Part shown: piece after piece, positions 48,143-60,777 of the stretch
Layout: every line of letters starts with the position of its first letter
Numbering within the stretch: position 1 is the first letter of the stretch
Source of the DNA: Prunus persica
Lineage: Eukaryota; Streptophyta; Magnoliopsida; Rosales; Rosaceae
Direction of reading: 5' to 3'
NCBI RefSeq assembly: GCF_000346465.2
Contig: NC_034010.1
Coordinates: 17,433,574-17,497,573 of the forward strand
DNA: 64,000 bases
The notes under the pieces: model-generated
What the model saw: only the letters and a program-made list of their open reading frames with translations
The model's database searches: none
What the model was told of the DNA's origin: nothing
Program-made: the position numbers and the translations under genes

Positions 48143-49716
48143 TTGTTTGCCATAGGATTGGGTTTTACTGGAGTGACATAGAATATAATCTCATAAAGTA
48201 CAAGGCTACTTAATGTTGTTGCCCAATGCCAACAAACCAACTACCTCCTTTCAAAACAATAATGCCATTTCATGGGGAAGACAATTGTCTACTTTTAAAC
48301 ATGCATGCCAAGAGTGTGCAAGAAGTAATTCCATAAGAGAGAGAGAGAGAGAGATGAGAGAGAGAGGAGGGTGTGACATTAATATATTCTATGAATTAAT
48401 GGATAGTGCTAAAGTTAGATGTAGGAAAATTTTATTTAATGTTAGAGAATTATTAAAAAAGTTTATGCTATAGTTGTGCTATTATAATAGGACCCTAGTG
48501 ATAGTGTCATGATTTTTCTCTAATTTTTCCAGTTAATTTGCACATTATTCCATATCAGGAAGCGTAGCAGTTCATGTTCCTGCAAATCCCGTTAGTTATA
48601 TATTTAATTAAAATAATTACATAATATAATATGTTTTTTTCTTTTTCTATTTTTCTATTACTTTTCAAGTACCAAAAAGAATTATTCTGATAAACATAAA
48701 AGTACCAAAAAGAAGTACCCTTAAGAATGTCAAATACTTGTTTAGTGCTTTTCATTAAACAACTAACAACATGCTCCACTGGATCGATTATTGAATTTAA
48801 GTTTACCTGAAAAACCTGATTTTAAAAATACACGTGTCGTTCTATAAGTAAATGCATAGAGTTCTTTAAAAAAGTAAGCAAGTGTCGTTTTGGTGCTACT
48901 TAATCCACCTCTTTTCACAGGCTTCATATTTTTGTTAGCTCCATTTTACGCTTCTTTAGCTCATTCCTTCCGGATCAAATGTTTGGTTAGACCGACACTT
49001 AAGTCGGTTAGTGTAGAGAAACTCGCCTAATGTTATTGTTTTATTTATATAAAAAAAACTTGAAATTCCAATTTTGTCTTTTTTTCTCTTTCATAATAAA
49101 GAGTTCAGGGTTATAAATTAATAGACCCAGACTACGTATTATGTAATAAAATCTTATTAAATATGGAAATTTTAATCTTCAAAGAAACTTCCATATGGGT
49201 TTTGACTAAAACCTTTCATGGTTAACTAAGTAATGAGGCATAATCCCTGGAGAAAGTCAAATTACATAAATTCTCATCTTTCCAAAACCAGTTTGGTTAA
49301 TTAGAGAGATTAATAAAATCCACATTATAATAATCGGATGAAAAAACCAACAAGTAACACCACAAAGCGCACAGAACCCAAATTGAAACGGAGAGGGGGT
49401 ATAATCGTAGTTTCATTTATCTTCCTGCCTTTCCCTTCAGAAACCTGCGCGCATTTACTCGACTGATCCCAAAATTCAATACCACAGTACACAATCTCCC
49501 CCGTCCCCGCTCTCTATTACTCTCTCTACAGACCACCACCCACCACCACCACATCACCCTCACGTGTTTCTCACGTGACATCCCCTCAACCCCGTCAATT
49601 TTCCCTCTTTTATTCACTTTTGTCCGCATCAAGACCGAAAACCAAACAAAGCCCCCCATTAATTCTCCCCCCACCCACTCGCTCTCTTCGTCTCTCTCTC
49701 TCTCTCTACCAAAACG
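48143..49716. other. Spacer and upstream region of the ATL gene
   Basis: It contains a short GA tract (48337-48366). The last 250 bp before 49717 are pyrimidine-rich, consistent with a plant 5' leader. No gene is seen. Confidence 0.5.
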
Positions 49717-50706
49717 ATGTCGCAGAGCTCACCGCCATCACCGCCAGCACCGCCATTGATACCCTCTGAACCTCAGCACCATTCTTTCTCCTTCAAAACC
49801 CTAAGCCCAAGCCTCCTCATAATCCTCCTCATCCTCGCCGTCACGGTCGTCGCCTCAATCTCGCTCTGCTTCCTCCTCCGCCACCTCAACGGCCGCTGTC
49901 TCCGCCGCCTCACCCCGTCCTCAGCCGGGTCAGCACCAGCCGAGTCGCGTCGAATCTCGACTCGCCGAGTCAGCCCCGACAACGCAGCCTCCCTCCCTCT
50001 CTTCACCTACTCCACCATCACCCGCCGGTCTTCCTCTACCGTCTCCGCCGACTGCGCCGTCTGCTTGTCGAAGTTCGAGCCGAGTGACGAGCTTCGACTC
50101 CTCCCTCTCTGCTGCCACGCCTTCCACGCCATGTGCATCGACACGTGGCTTCAATCGCACCAGACGTGTCCTCTGTGCCGCTCCCCGATCGCCGCCTCCG
50201 ACGCCGAGCTCATGGCGCTCGTCTCCAATGCCGGCGCTGCGACGATGAACAGCGGAAGCTTCCGTCTGGAGATCGGAAACGTAAGTCGCCGCAACCGAAC
50301 GACGTCGGATGAGAGCTCCATTCCGGCCGATGCTAATCGCCGGTCCTACTCAATTGGTTCATTCGAGTATGTCGTCGAGGACGAGTCTTCGGAGGTGCGG
50401 TTGAGCAATGCGCAGAAGGAAGATATCATTTTGGTCGTCGCCGAACCACCGGAGCCGCCATCGCAAGCGTTAGAGCCGAGCCTAGCCGCCGAGGTAGGCT
50501 CGGGGAGGACTAGTTGGCTCAAAGACTACATCGACCGCCTATCGAGCTCTCTATCTTCTCGTGACATATCATTTCGCAGCTCGGGGAGATTTTTCACCGG
50601 AAGCAGCCGCCGGAGTGAGGCTTCCATAATCGGAGATTGGAGCTTGGAGTCTGGCCGGGTCGGGGAGGAGATATCGGAGATGTTCCGTTGGCTATCAGGG
50701 GTGTAA
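49717..50706 (+). CDS. ATL-family RING-H2 E3 ubiquitin ligase (ATL4-like)
   Basis: This is an intronless gene of 329 residues, as is usual for ATLs. It has a Pro/Ser-rich N-terminus, one transmembrane helix (about 31-54, [20 protein letters not shown]), a basic stretch, and a short SLPLFTYST segment in place of the full GLD motif. The canonical ATL RING-H2 is at 113-154 (C113, C116, C132, H134, H137, C140, C151, C154; spacing X2, X15, X1, X2, X2, X10, X2), with the diagnostic Trp at 144. The C-terminal half has the [10 protein letters not shown] segment seen in ATL4-like proteins and ends MFRWLSGV. It probably acts as a membrane-bound E3 ligase; ATLs often respond to elicitors, but its own target is unknown. 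The GC-rich coding region contrasts with the AT-rich surroundings. Confidence 0.95.
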   Translation: MSQSSPPSPPAPPLIPSEPQHHSFSFKTLSPSLLIILLILAVTVVASISLCFLLRHLNGRCLRRLTPSSAGSAPAESRRISTRRVSPDNAASLPLFTYSTITRRSSSTVSADCAVCLSKFEPSDELRLLPLCCHAFHAMCIDTWLQSHQTCPLCRSPIAASDAELMALVSNAGAATMNSGSFRLEIGNVSRRNRTTSDESSIPADANRRSYSIGSFEYVVEDESSEVRLSNAQKEDIILVVAEPPEPPSQALEPSLAAEVGSGRTSWLKDYIDRLSSSLSSRDISFRSSGRFFTGSSRRSEASIIGDWSLESGRVGEEISEMFRWLSGV

Positions 50707-52059
50707 CGGTAAATAAAGGTGAAATCCCCAATTTTGCTAGCTGACGTGGACTGAGTAAAAAATTATGGGTGGATTGAGTAAATTTTGGGTGGGAAAAACT
50801 GAGAATAAAGCCATCTGTACCTTTATCTGCACTGTACATAGGGTGAAGAAGATACAAGGAGAGCTTTTTACCAGGACTATGATTTTTGTGCGGTAATATT
50901 AGTTTTACTGTTTGGGTAAAAAAAAGAATTATGTAGCAGTTAATTTCCTTCATGTGATTAGAGATTGTGATTGAAACAAGAAGGTTTAGAATATTTGGTT
51001 GTGTTTGACATTTTTTTTATTGGGATTTGATTGAAGAAAAGAAAAGAGGTTAAAGGCAGCCAAATCACTGCAGAAAGAAATAGGTATGTTTCATACTTGT
51101 TCTGGAATATTTGCTTTACATAGTCACCCAAAAAGAGCGAACAAAAGAAGAGTAAATTGGTGAAACAAAGACAGAGAGGCCAAACAGATTTGGTTGCTTT
51201 GGAAAACTTTTTGGTTGGTTTCCTTCTTTTTATCCTTTTATGTGCAAAATATAATCCACAAGCTTGTACGGAAAAGTTTGTGTTAAATTATGGAGTGTTG
51301 TTGTTGTAGTTTATTGGTTGCGCATCACAAATTGAGTGGCCCAAAATGAAACCAAAAGCTCCTCACTTCATCTACTAAGAAAATTTGGAAGTGTCACATG
51401 AGGTTGAATGTAGGAGAAGGTTCTAACTTTACACACTATTGTTTGACTTGTGCATTTGTTTTCTTTTCACTGTCTTCTATATGATAACACAAGATATTGC
51501 CTTTATGTGGGGAAGTAATTTGGGTGAAGCCCTTCTTATTAACTCCCATGTTTACGACAAGAGTTCGATTTTAGGTATTTTCTTACGGATTATAACAAGA
51601 GTGCTAAAAATCTGCTTGATCGAAGTCTTGATATTTTTTGAATGTTTAAAAAAGGTAAAATCAATCAAGGATATTTTCTCATTGCCTTTTAGATATTGCT
51701 TTCTTTTGATTTGATTTTGATTTGAAATATGCAGCATATGAGGCCAATTAATTTGTCTCACATATGACAACGCAATGAAGCATAGAAATAGTAATTTCAG
51801 TAGTTCCAAAATGATTGATATATGGCCAAGCATAAATCTCCCACTAGATTTTGTTGCAGAATAAACCAAATTTGGAAATCTAGTTCTTTATTGAATAACA
51901 TGGATAAGACGCATATATCCACTCACCACACAAGAGGAAAAACTCAATAAGGACTATGTCCGGAATGAGGAACCTACTAATTCCAGGAAAAGCCAAAGGC
52001 TTTAAAGTTACAATAACCGAAATTAATTTTACATCTACGAGTGCATATGTCTTATCCAA
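50707..52059. other. 3' flank of the ATL gene and spacer
   Basis: No further gene was recognised. The open frames here have no family resemblance. Confidence 0.5.
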
Positions 52060-52205
52060 AATTGATTACTATTTTCTTAACTGAGAGAGGCGATAACATA
52101 TTAAACTCACACACACACTGTACGGATACTATGATTCGAACTTAGGACCTTTTCTAAAAAGAGCAATTGCTCCAAATCACTACATTAATAGGTGCTTTAC
52201 TAAAA
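52060..52205 (-). mobile_element. SINE relic
   Basis: On the minus strand a tRNA-like head (GATTTGGAGCAATTGCTC), a good B box (CCTAAGTTCGAATC) and the tail CAGTGTGTGTGTGAGTTTAA match the copy at 45740-45870. The family is probably present elsewhere in the genome. Confidence 0.6.
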
Positions 52206-53188
52206 TTTATTAGTATTAAGAGAGAAAAAAAGTTGTTAAATTTCTTTTGTGAAAAGAAAAAGAAAGAGGAATAAATGGGTTTAGGAATAAATATGTTTCA
52301 GTTTGCAATATTAATAGGGGGTAGTTGATGTCCATGACCATGACCACTGTCTTTAAGCCATCTGAGTCAACTTGCAGAAAAAGTTTTCTGGTCCAATTTT
52401 GTTTTACATGAGAATGTATACTTGCTCTTGCATGAAGGAAAATTGAACACAAAATCAATTAACAAATTAAGAGCAAATTTATTTATTTTTTCTTTTTCAA
52501 AAGAACTTAAAGATTACTCCAAGTATATATGCCAAGCAATAATCTTTTAGCAACAAGATAAAATCAACTGACATAGTACACTTTAGTTCATCATGTCTAA
52601 CATTCATGGGAGACTGTGGGTTTGGTCAATAGGAGGGAAAAGCTCAAGGCCATCCTACTTTTCACTGTTTGATTAATTAGGGAACATAATCAGAAGGTAA
52701 ACAATGCTAAAGTACTAAATTGGATTGCTTTCTCAAGACTCAATGTGTGTGCACGGCAGTGTAAACAAGCTAGCATTAGCGGCATTTGGGTTAAATATTA
52801 TGGATGTAACGAGTTTGTCACTCATAAGTCCTCAAAATCTATTAATAATATAAAGTAAACTTTTTAAAGGGTAAAAGGCAACAGATATACTACTCAAGGC
52901 GATCACATAAATCATCATTATTTTTTCTTATAGAAATAGACTTTTATTTAATTAGGGCAAGCCTCATGGTAGCAATGCATCTAACTGCAGCCATGAAGGG
53001 CCATCTTCAATCCAAACAGAAACATTAGGAAACACAAATGCATGCTTCACAAGAAGGTGAAGCTGCCAATTACAAACACTTCAAGTATAGGAACAAATTA
53101 CATGATTTATTTATTATGCATCGCAAATTTACTAAGACTTGAAATTAATAAGGGCCTTCCATTTCACATGAGAAATTAAAGGACCAAC
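52206..53188. other. Spacer and 3' flank of the JIP23-like gene
   Basis: From about 52930 the sequence is repeated at about 55020-55265 behind the second copy, so the tandem duplication included 3' flank. Confidence 0.6.
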
Positions 53189-53945
53189 TCAAGCATCGTC
53201 CAACATGAATATTGCTTCAACTATTGGGGAAGTGCCATAGCCAGTTGAGATAGTTGAGAAGCATCCACCCCATTTCTCACTTTTGTAGGTGCCAGATTTA
53301 TCCACATAATCATAGATTAGGGGGATCCAACCCACATTATCCAAATAGTGTTCAGCAGTTCGGCTCTCAGTAAACACCTGCACATGTACAAGATCAAGTA
53401 GCAATCTAGCTAGGTATATATTTATGTCGCTTGCTAAAGGACATATACAAATTTTACTATAATTACTTCACAAATATAATCCGTACGCAAAATAACATAC
53501 CTTGTTTTTGTAGGCAACCCTATTGTTGCTCCATGCCAGCAGCCGGCCGCGGTCTTCTCCGTCCTTGTTCTTGCCGTTGTACACAACAGTGGCGACAGAT
53601 CCTTCAGGCGTTCCAAGTTTTTGGACATGTAGAAAGGCACCCCACTGCCCATTTGCAATGAGTGTAGGGTAGGGGAAGTGTCCAATGTGCCCACACCAGT
53701 CCTTACTTATAGAATAGGTTAAGGTGTCCCCAGTCGCATTGTAAATAAGGCAAAGTGTAGAAATTCCATCACCATGCTGCTTCTTCAAATTCTCCACAAA
53801 CGTAAGGGCCTTGAGGTCCTTGTCCCCGACGTTTTTCATTTGCAGAGCCACTTTTGCCCTGTCATTTCTTTCTATTGCCTTTAACTTGTACTCCGGCATC
53901 CCCTTCAACGTTGAGTTTTGGATGGGGTTGCCGAACACATTATAC

Positions 53946-53950
<5 letters not shown>
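53189..53950 (-). CDS. 23 kDa jasmonate-induced protein-like
   Basis: The gene has two exons, 53950-53501 and 53377-53189, with a GT-AG intron of 123 bp in phase 0, giving 212 residues. The sequence (AYNVFGNPI, LKGMPEYKLKAI, VALQMKNVGDKDLKALTFVENLKK, STLCLIYNATGDTLTY, HIGHFPYPTLIANGQWGAFLHV, GSVATVVYNGKN, then WGGCFSTIS..GTSP..EAIF) is that of plant 23 kDa jasmonate-induced proteins. No signal peptide or membrane segment is seen, so it is probably cytosolic. The biochemical role of the family is not established; it is distinct from the ribosome-inactivating JIP60 family. A CT run ends directly at the start codon. The neighbouring copy at 55266-56665 is a broken duplicate. Confidence 0.92.

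Positions 53951-54014
<64 letters not shown>
53951..54014. repeat. CT/GA microsatellite abutting the start codon
   Basis: About 32 CT dinucleotides (GA on the coding strand) run right up to the ATG of the JIP23-like gene and so form its immediate 5' leader. The duplicate at 56665 keeps only a few. Confidence 0.95.
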
Positions 54015-54017
<3 letters not shown>

Positions 54018-55265
54018 AGTCTCAGCTATGTCCCATGACCATGGCCCTTGTCTTAATTTATGCTAGCCATGAGTCTTAACTAGGAAAAAAGGTTTTCTTG
54101 CTCAAAGTTGTTTTGTGTACTTGCAACTCTTACGCTTGCATGAAGGAATATTGAATACATAACCAACTGCCAAATTTAGAGTAATTTTTCTTTTCAAAAG
54201 AACTATTGAAGATTACTCCAAGTATATATGCCATGCGGTAACCTTTTAACAACAAGACAATTGTACGTACTAGAATCAATAGGAGAGGGAAAAGCTCAAG
54301 GCCACCCTAGCTACTTTTCACTGTTTGTTTAATTAGAAAACTTAATATGAAAGTAAACAACGCTAAAGTACTAAATTGGATTGCTTTCTCAAGGCTCAAT
54401 GTGTGTGCATGGCATGTTCAGCAAAGCAGAGGCTAAATAAACCAAAGAAGAGAGAGAGAAAAAAAAAAAAAAAACTTTAGTAATGAAAGCATTAAAGTAT
54501 TCGACTGTAGATATGATATATGAGGTGGGCTGCTTTCTAGAAAAAGGGGTGAGCTATTATTTAATTTTCTTGAATTGAGCGACCTTATACAACTAAGCTC
54601 GATTTGTCTCTCTCCAAAGTAAGCATGGGGATAGAGCCCACTCTAGTCCAAGCGTGTATCCGTCCTCGTGCTTCAAGAATTTCTTAAAGTTTCTTAGAGC
54701 ATTTTTAATGGAGAAATTAAATCGAAAAAAAGTTAAATTTGAATTTGATAAACTAGGTGCAATTTGACTTCTTTTTATTTTAATTTTTAGCTCCACCCAA
54801 AATTAAAGTCATACCATATATTTTTCTTTCATTATATCAATATTTAAAAATAATAATATAACATTTGACATCAAGTTTTATGAAAAAGTTAATTTTAACA
54901 TTCGTCTTCGCTTGTTACTTTTAAATTTATGTAGAATTTGATTATTCGATTTATGTAATAGTATAGGCTTAAAATTTAAACATTCCTCTCCCTTGTTACT
55001 TTCAGATAAAAGGAGGGATGGCTTTTATCTAATGAGGGTAAACCTCAGGTAGCAATACATCTAATAACAGCCATGAAGGGCCATCTTCAATCCAAACAGA
55101 AAAGATTAGGAAATACAAGTGCATGCTTCACAAGAAGGTGAAGCTGCCAATTACAAACACTTAAGTATAGGAACAAATTACATGATTTATTATATGCATC
55201 CCAATTTTATTAAGACTGGAAATTAAGGGCCTTCCATTCTGCATATGAGAAATTAAAAGACCAAC
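54015..55265. other. Spacer between the two JIP23-like copies
   Basis: The upstream flank of the intact copy (about 54060-54420) is matched upstream of the broken copy (about 56705-57040), showing a tandem duplication of about 2 kb or more. The rest is AT-rich with no gene. Confidence 0.6.
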
Positions 55266-55534
55266 TCAAGCATCTTCCAACATGAATATTGCTTCAACTA
55301 CTGGGGAAGTGCCACTGCCAGTTGAGATAGTTGAGAAGCATCCACCCCATGTCTCACTTTTGTAGATCCCAGATTTATTCACGTAATTATAGATTAGGGG
55401 GATCCAATCCACATTATCCAAATAGTGTGTAGCAGTTCGGCTCTCAGTAAACACTTGCACATATACAGGTTTTATAATTACTCCAGTACTGCACTATAAT
55501 TACTCAACAAATATAATCCGAACCAAAATAACTT

Positions 55535-55665
55535 ACCATGTTTTTACCAGCAATCCCATTGTTGCTCCATGGCAACATCGATCTATAATTACTCAACGAA
55601 TATGATCTGAACCGAAAATAATCTACCGTGTTTTTATAGGCAACCCTATTGTTGCTCCACGCCAG
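55535..55665. repeat. Imperfect 85-bp tandem duplication across a splice donor
   Basis: CTATAATTACTCAAC...ATTGTTGCTCCA occurs twice in a row (from about 55492 and about 55578), duplicating the end of exon 1, the donor and the start of the intron in the JIP23-like pseudogene. Confidence 0.8.
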
Positions 55666-55837
55666 CAGCCGGCCATGGACCTGACCGTCCTTGTTCGTGC
55701 CCTTGTACACAACAGTGGCAACAGATCCTTCAGGCTTTCCAAGTTTTTGGACGTTGCAGAAAGGCACCCCACTGCCCGTTTGCAATGAGTGCAGGGTAGG
55801 GGGAGGGTCCAATTTGTCCACACCAGTCCTTGCTTAT

Positions 55838-56421
55838 TGTTGGAAGTTTGAATGAAATTCAAGAACATTGTCCCACATTGGTAGAAAGTAGAAAGAGTGA
55901 GGTCTTTATAAGTGTGGAAGTTCCACGCTAAGTAAATGGAAGTGAGCCAAGTGGAAGTAAATTAGGCTTCTAAAATAATTTGGGCTTTGGGGATATTATA
56001 TAAAATTATATAATATTTAATGGTCAAAAGGGCACTTTCATATTTAAATTAATCTTTTGGTTTCGAATTAATAATTTGTTATTAATTCAGATTAGTTTAA
56101 TTAACTGTTTCCTAATAGTTGTGACCCTTCTGATAAGGTTTCAGAGTTTTATTTAAATTGAATAAGGCCACATTCTAAGTCTAAGTGCTAGGGCTTATAA
56201 TACATATAGTTGAATCCTGGAGGCAGTCACTTGTAGAACTTCAAGCATCGAGAATGGGTGAAATTACTGTCTTTAGGACATTGCATCAAATCTGCAAGCC
56301 TCTATCTCGAATTCAAATTAGTTTAATTTATTGTTTATACACTGCATTCTGTATTATAGTTTGTTATAAATTCTGTTTATATAATTGTTTTAATTAGTCA
56401 CTGATTGTTGTTTTTCCATCA
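55838..56421 (+). mobile_element. Solo LTR in the JIP23-like pseudogene
   Basis: TGTTGGAAG...TTCCATCA is flanked by CTTAT at 55833-55837 and 56422-56426. It contains CCCACATTGGTAGAAAG and a TTTATAAG box (about 55905-55910) as in many plant copia LTRs, and has no coding sequence. It is 584 bp long and opposite in orientation to the gene. Confidence 0.85.
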
Positions 56422-56665
56422 CTTATAGCATAGGTTAAGGTCTCCCCAGTCGCATTGTAAATAAGGCAGCGTGTGGAGATTCCATCACCATGCTGCTGCT
56501 TCAAATTCTCCACAAATGTAACGGCATTGAGGTCCTTGTCCCCGGCGTTTTTCATCTGCAGAGCCACTTGCCCTGTCTTTTTTTTTCTATTGCCTTGCAC
56601 TTGTACTCCGGCATCCCCTTCAACGTTGAGTTTTCGATGGGGTCCCCGAACACATTCTACGCCAT

Positions 56666-57808
56666 ATCTCTCTCAACTATGTCCCATGACCACAGCCCCC
56701 TTGTCTTAATGTAAGCAAGCCATGAGTCTTAACTAGGAAAAAAGGTTTTCTTGCTCAAAGTTGTTTTGTGTACGTGCAAGTTACTCTTACGCTTGCATGA
56801 AGGAATATTGTTCAGAACCAATTGACAAATTTAGAATAGTTTTTCTTTTCTTTTCAAAAGAACTTATTAAAGATTACTCCAAGTATATATGCCAAGCAAT
56901 ACGTACTCAATCGGAGGGAAAAGCTCAAGGCCACCCTGCTTTTCACTGTTTGTTTAATTAACTAGGAAACTTAATATGAAAGTAAACAAAGCTAAAGTAC
57001 TAAACTGGATTGCTTTCTCAAGGCTCAGTGTGTCTGCTTGACAGTGTTCAGGAAAAAAAAAATTAATGTGTCAAGAATTTCTTAAAGTTTTTTAGAGCAT
57101 CTTTAAGGGAGAAGGTTATACGTAAAAAATGTGAAATTTGGACTTGATAACCTAGGTGCAATTTGACATTTTAAATTTTTTTTATAGCTCAACTCGAAAT
57201 GTCAAATACCATATTATTTTATTATATTAATATTTAAAATAATTATATAATATTTGACATCAAACTTTATGTAATGTCAATTTTAACATTTATCTTATTA
57301 CGTTCAAATTTATGTAGAATTTAATTACTCGATTTATGTACCAGCTAGCTAGCATATAGGCTTAGAATTCTGGATATAATGCCAGCGTGCAAATCTTCAG
57401 CTCATTGATGTCTCAGACTCTCAAGGGACTGGACTGGTAATAGGAGAGTGAGAGAGAGAGAGAGTAATTGAAATCAGGTGTGCTGCACCCTCCAACCCAG
57501 CACAACATTAAAGTTTGGAGATGAAAGCCTGCAACCACCACATTAAAGGTGGAAATGAAGAGCCATCTGGACATGGAACAGGAAAAACAGTGAAAAGTTG
57601 AACCCAATATTTATAAGTTACAGAAACTTTTACCAAAAAAATCCGAGTTTAAATATAATGGTGGCAGTACTTCTCTCACTACTCTATCTATCTTTGCTTC
57701 TGTGGGACTCCTGGCATGCTTCTCAAAACCTTCTGTTACTCTTTATTTAATGAGAAGCCTCTGATTGTCATATGTTTAAAACTGTTCAGCAATGGCTTGT
57801 ATGATTAA
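56666..57808. other. Upstream flank of the JIP23-like duplicate and spacer
   Basis: The first 380 bp duplicate the promoter of the intact copy. A short GA tract lies near 57450. No gene was recognised; the open frame at 57413-57607 (minus) has no known relatives. Confidence 0.5.
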
Positions 57809-58277
57809 GGCCCTGTTTGGTTCATGGGAAAGGAAGCTTAGGAATGGGAATTCAATTGCTTTTCCATGTTTGGTAAGTCCAGGCATGAGAAATGGTTGTC
57901 TGGCACATGTGAAAGTAGGGGGAAAGTGAAGCCCTCCTCTTAACTTGGGTTTTGTTTTCCCTCCTCATGAGAAAGTTTGGGAAAAAGAGCCAATATTCAA
58001 TGCATAATTTTCATGACTATTTTATCTCTGTGAACAATTTATAATTACAACGTATCATTAAATGTATTCTTTTTTTATTTGATTTAATATGGGTATAATT
58101 GGAAAATTATACAAACTTTGTTTTCCATTCCTACTCAAAACAAACATGGGAAAGGAAACAAAGTGAAATCTCCCGGTTACTTTCCCTACATTACCAAATG
58201 TGGGAAATAAATCTTTTATTCCCCATTCCTTGGGAAATAATTTCCCCTCAAATCCATTCCGTGAACCAAACAGAGCC
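57809..58277. mobile_element. PIF/Harbinger (Tourist-like) MITE
   Basis: Inverted ends GGCCCTGTTTGGTTCATGG and GGCTCTGTTTGGTTCACGG (17 of 19 match) are flanked by TAA on both sides (57806-57808 and 58278-58280), the PIF/Harbinger target. It is 469 bp long with no transposase. Confidence 0.85.
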
Positions 58278-59094
58278 TAAGAGTATTTACCTATGCACCC
58301 AACACCAGAGATCCTAGTTTGGATTTCCCCTCCCCTGATATCACTTGTATTTTTTTTTTAAAAAAAATAAAAACTGTTCATGGCCCTTTGAGGACACATC
58401 CACATTAAGCATGAATGATACACCAACAAGGGTGCTGTTAAAACTTGTTTATCAACCACTTATGTAAAAAGTTATACCCATAAATTTCTTACCAGACCCA
58501 CCAAAAAACTTTTAATACCCTTCTTGCCCTTATCCCTCCTCTCTTTCCCTCTACCCTTCCCTGCCTCACCATTTCACGACCATGGTTGATTATGGAGCAC
58601 AACTAATCTGGTGGATGCAAGGCCGGGCAGAGAAGTCGCTGATTTGAGTTCATATTTCTTCTTTTTGTTTCAAAAGTTTAACGTTTTTTAAGTCGAAAGA
58701 AAATAATATTCTGAAACTAAGTATAGGCAAAATGAGACCAATAGAATGTTTTGGAAGCATGGTGTAATGAAAACATACATATGTGCAAATAGAACCACCC
58801 CAGTACTTCATTCCAATGAAAAAAGCCAACCAATTATTGAATTACATGCATACTTTATATTTTTATTTTAAGCTAAAATTTGAGATGATATTCTTTCTGT
58901 ATGAACATTGATGACATACATAACATCTTATGGCTGTACATTGTTGTAGAGCAGTAACTAAATCTATGGCGAAAACCACAATTAAAAATTATTGATAACA
59001 CAAAAGGGAGGGAGATCTTTAGAGAAATAGCAAATCAGACATTCAAACCTATATATACATTTACATTTCCATCAGCAGGATGGGATTTCTGGAC
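58278..59094. other. Spacer and 3' flank of the RING gene
   Basis: No gene or repeat was recognised. Confidence 0.4.
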
Positions 59095-60732
59095 TTAGTC
59101 AGAACTCTCGGCAATGCCCTTGCAAACATCTCCTCTGCAAAGTGGGCATACACTGTAGCATTCGAAGAACATAAGAAGTCGTCATATATACGAATAGAAT
59201 TAATCAAAAGCAAGCACTTGGTAAAATGAGAGGAGTATGATGGAAGTAATGAACGTACCCTTGCTTTTCTTTTAGCCATCTGTCAACGCATTCCATATGG
59301 AATTCATGACAACAAGGGAGAACTCTTATTTTATCTCCTTCATTATACTCAGACAAGCAAATGTAACACCTGTTCGTAGGACCAACATCAGAAAAGCTCT
59401 CTCGAACCACAACAGACTTTATAAGGATTAAAACATTGCTCCATAAAAACATTTGTATCATGGGGGTATAATATGTATAGGTAGTTTCAAGTTTGAACCG
59501 ATAAATCCTCAATCTATCTGTCAAAAAAGGTATTTTGAAGTTGGAAAGAGCACTGAGAAATGATGCTACTGAGCTACTCTATGTTTTCAATCGTTTTTCC
59601 TTTTAATTTGAGTTCATCTATTTAAGTAATTGAGGACAAAAGAGTTCATAACATTTTTCTGGCCTTAAAAAATTCCCCACATTTCTAAAGAAGCAATAAA
59701 CATTTTCAAAACTTGGATACACTTTGTGGAACCTTTTGTACCCTATATAAGGTTTAGTTACTACATTACAGATATTTACAGAAGTCTATACATAATTTAC
59801 CGTAAAGTCTTTTCCATAACTTTTTATTCTGTTTTACAATAAATGTTATGCAAATTTTTTATTAAAAATAATCATGGGATTCTATAATTGTGTAGCACAA
59901 AAATTCTTAGGGACCTTGGCTATTCCTATAACAAAGCATTTATGCCCCAAAACTGGGCTACATCCAAAGCGCTGCCTACATGAGTTCAACATACCTAGGG
60001 ACCTGAACATGATTTTTCCTTATCAGTTATCTATATCGATCCTCATACACTTCCTAATCCTAACTACATGCGCATTCGGCTATTGCTATGATGTATGTGC
60101 ATATTAACAATGTTAACGATTTAGTTTTTACACTTAACTAACATCAAGTCCCTTCAACACAGACATGCCAGTGTTAAGTCAAAGGTCTAAGTAACAGGGC
60201 TAGGCTCTTCCATATATTCATTCCTCGTTTTTTGCCATTTCAACAACAAAAAAAGGGGGCAATTTGGGCAATGCCTTTGGGTAAGTTGATAAAGAATAAG
60301 AAAAATAAGAGAGCAATCTAAATCTGTGAAGGAAGATTCCCAAGAACACATCTAGTTATGTCCACATGCCATGATATTTCGACATCATTAACATTGAAAA
60401 CCGTCACATAGTTGCTACAACTAACTAGATTACCTGATTTTATAGCTATGCTTTCAAAAGTAATAGTGTAAGCTTCAATATTCATATAAACGAATGTACT
60501 TTAACATTAAACTCAAACAAGAAAACTTACTCTTGTGCATCTTGGGCCTTGCTCTCAGTGATCTCAGACTTATGATTTTTGAGAGGAAACGAGTTTACAA
60601 CATTCTCAGGGGCTGGGGGAGAGAGCATAGATTGTGAAAGTGACAATGGAACATGACGTATTTCATCCAAGATCTGGATCCAAATAAATTATGAATGTTC
60701 TCATAGATAAAAGTTAAAATCAAAATGACTAC

Positions 60733-60777
<45 letters not shown>

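Larger units (their letters stand above)
55266..56665 (-). pseudogene. JIP23-like duplicate, pseudogene
   Basis: This is collinear with the gene at 53189-53950. The ATG at 56665 is followed by a TAG at codon 3 (Tyr in the intact copy). The protein is otherwise recognisable (MPEYK, ALQMKNAGDKDLNAVTFVENLKQQ, IYNATGETLTY) down to about 56427, where a solo LTR (55838-56421) interrupts it. Homology resumes at 55837 with frame changes, then an 85-bp stretch holding the end of exon 1 and the splice donor is present twice (about 55535-55665). Exon 2 (about 55454-55266) is intact in sequence. Three independent lesions make it non-functional. Confidence 0.93.

Noticed and set aside
59204..59524. 106-residue single-exon RING protein
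   Set aside because: Splice sites show that only 59259-59369 is coding; the rest is intron on both sides. It is part of the five-exon gene.
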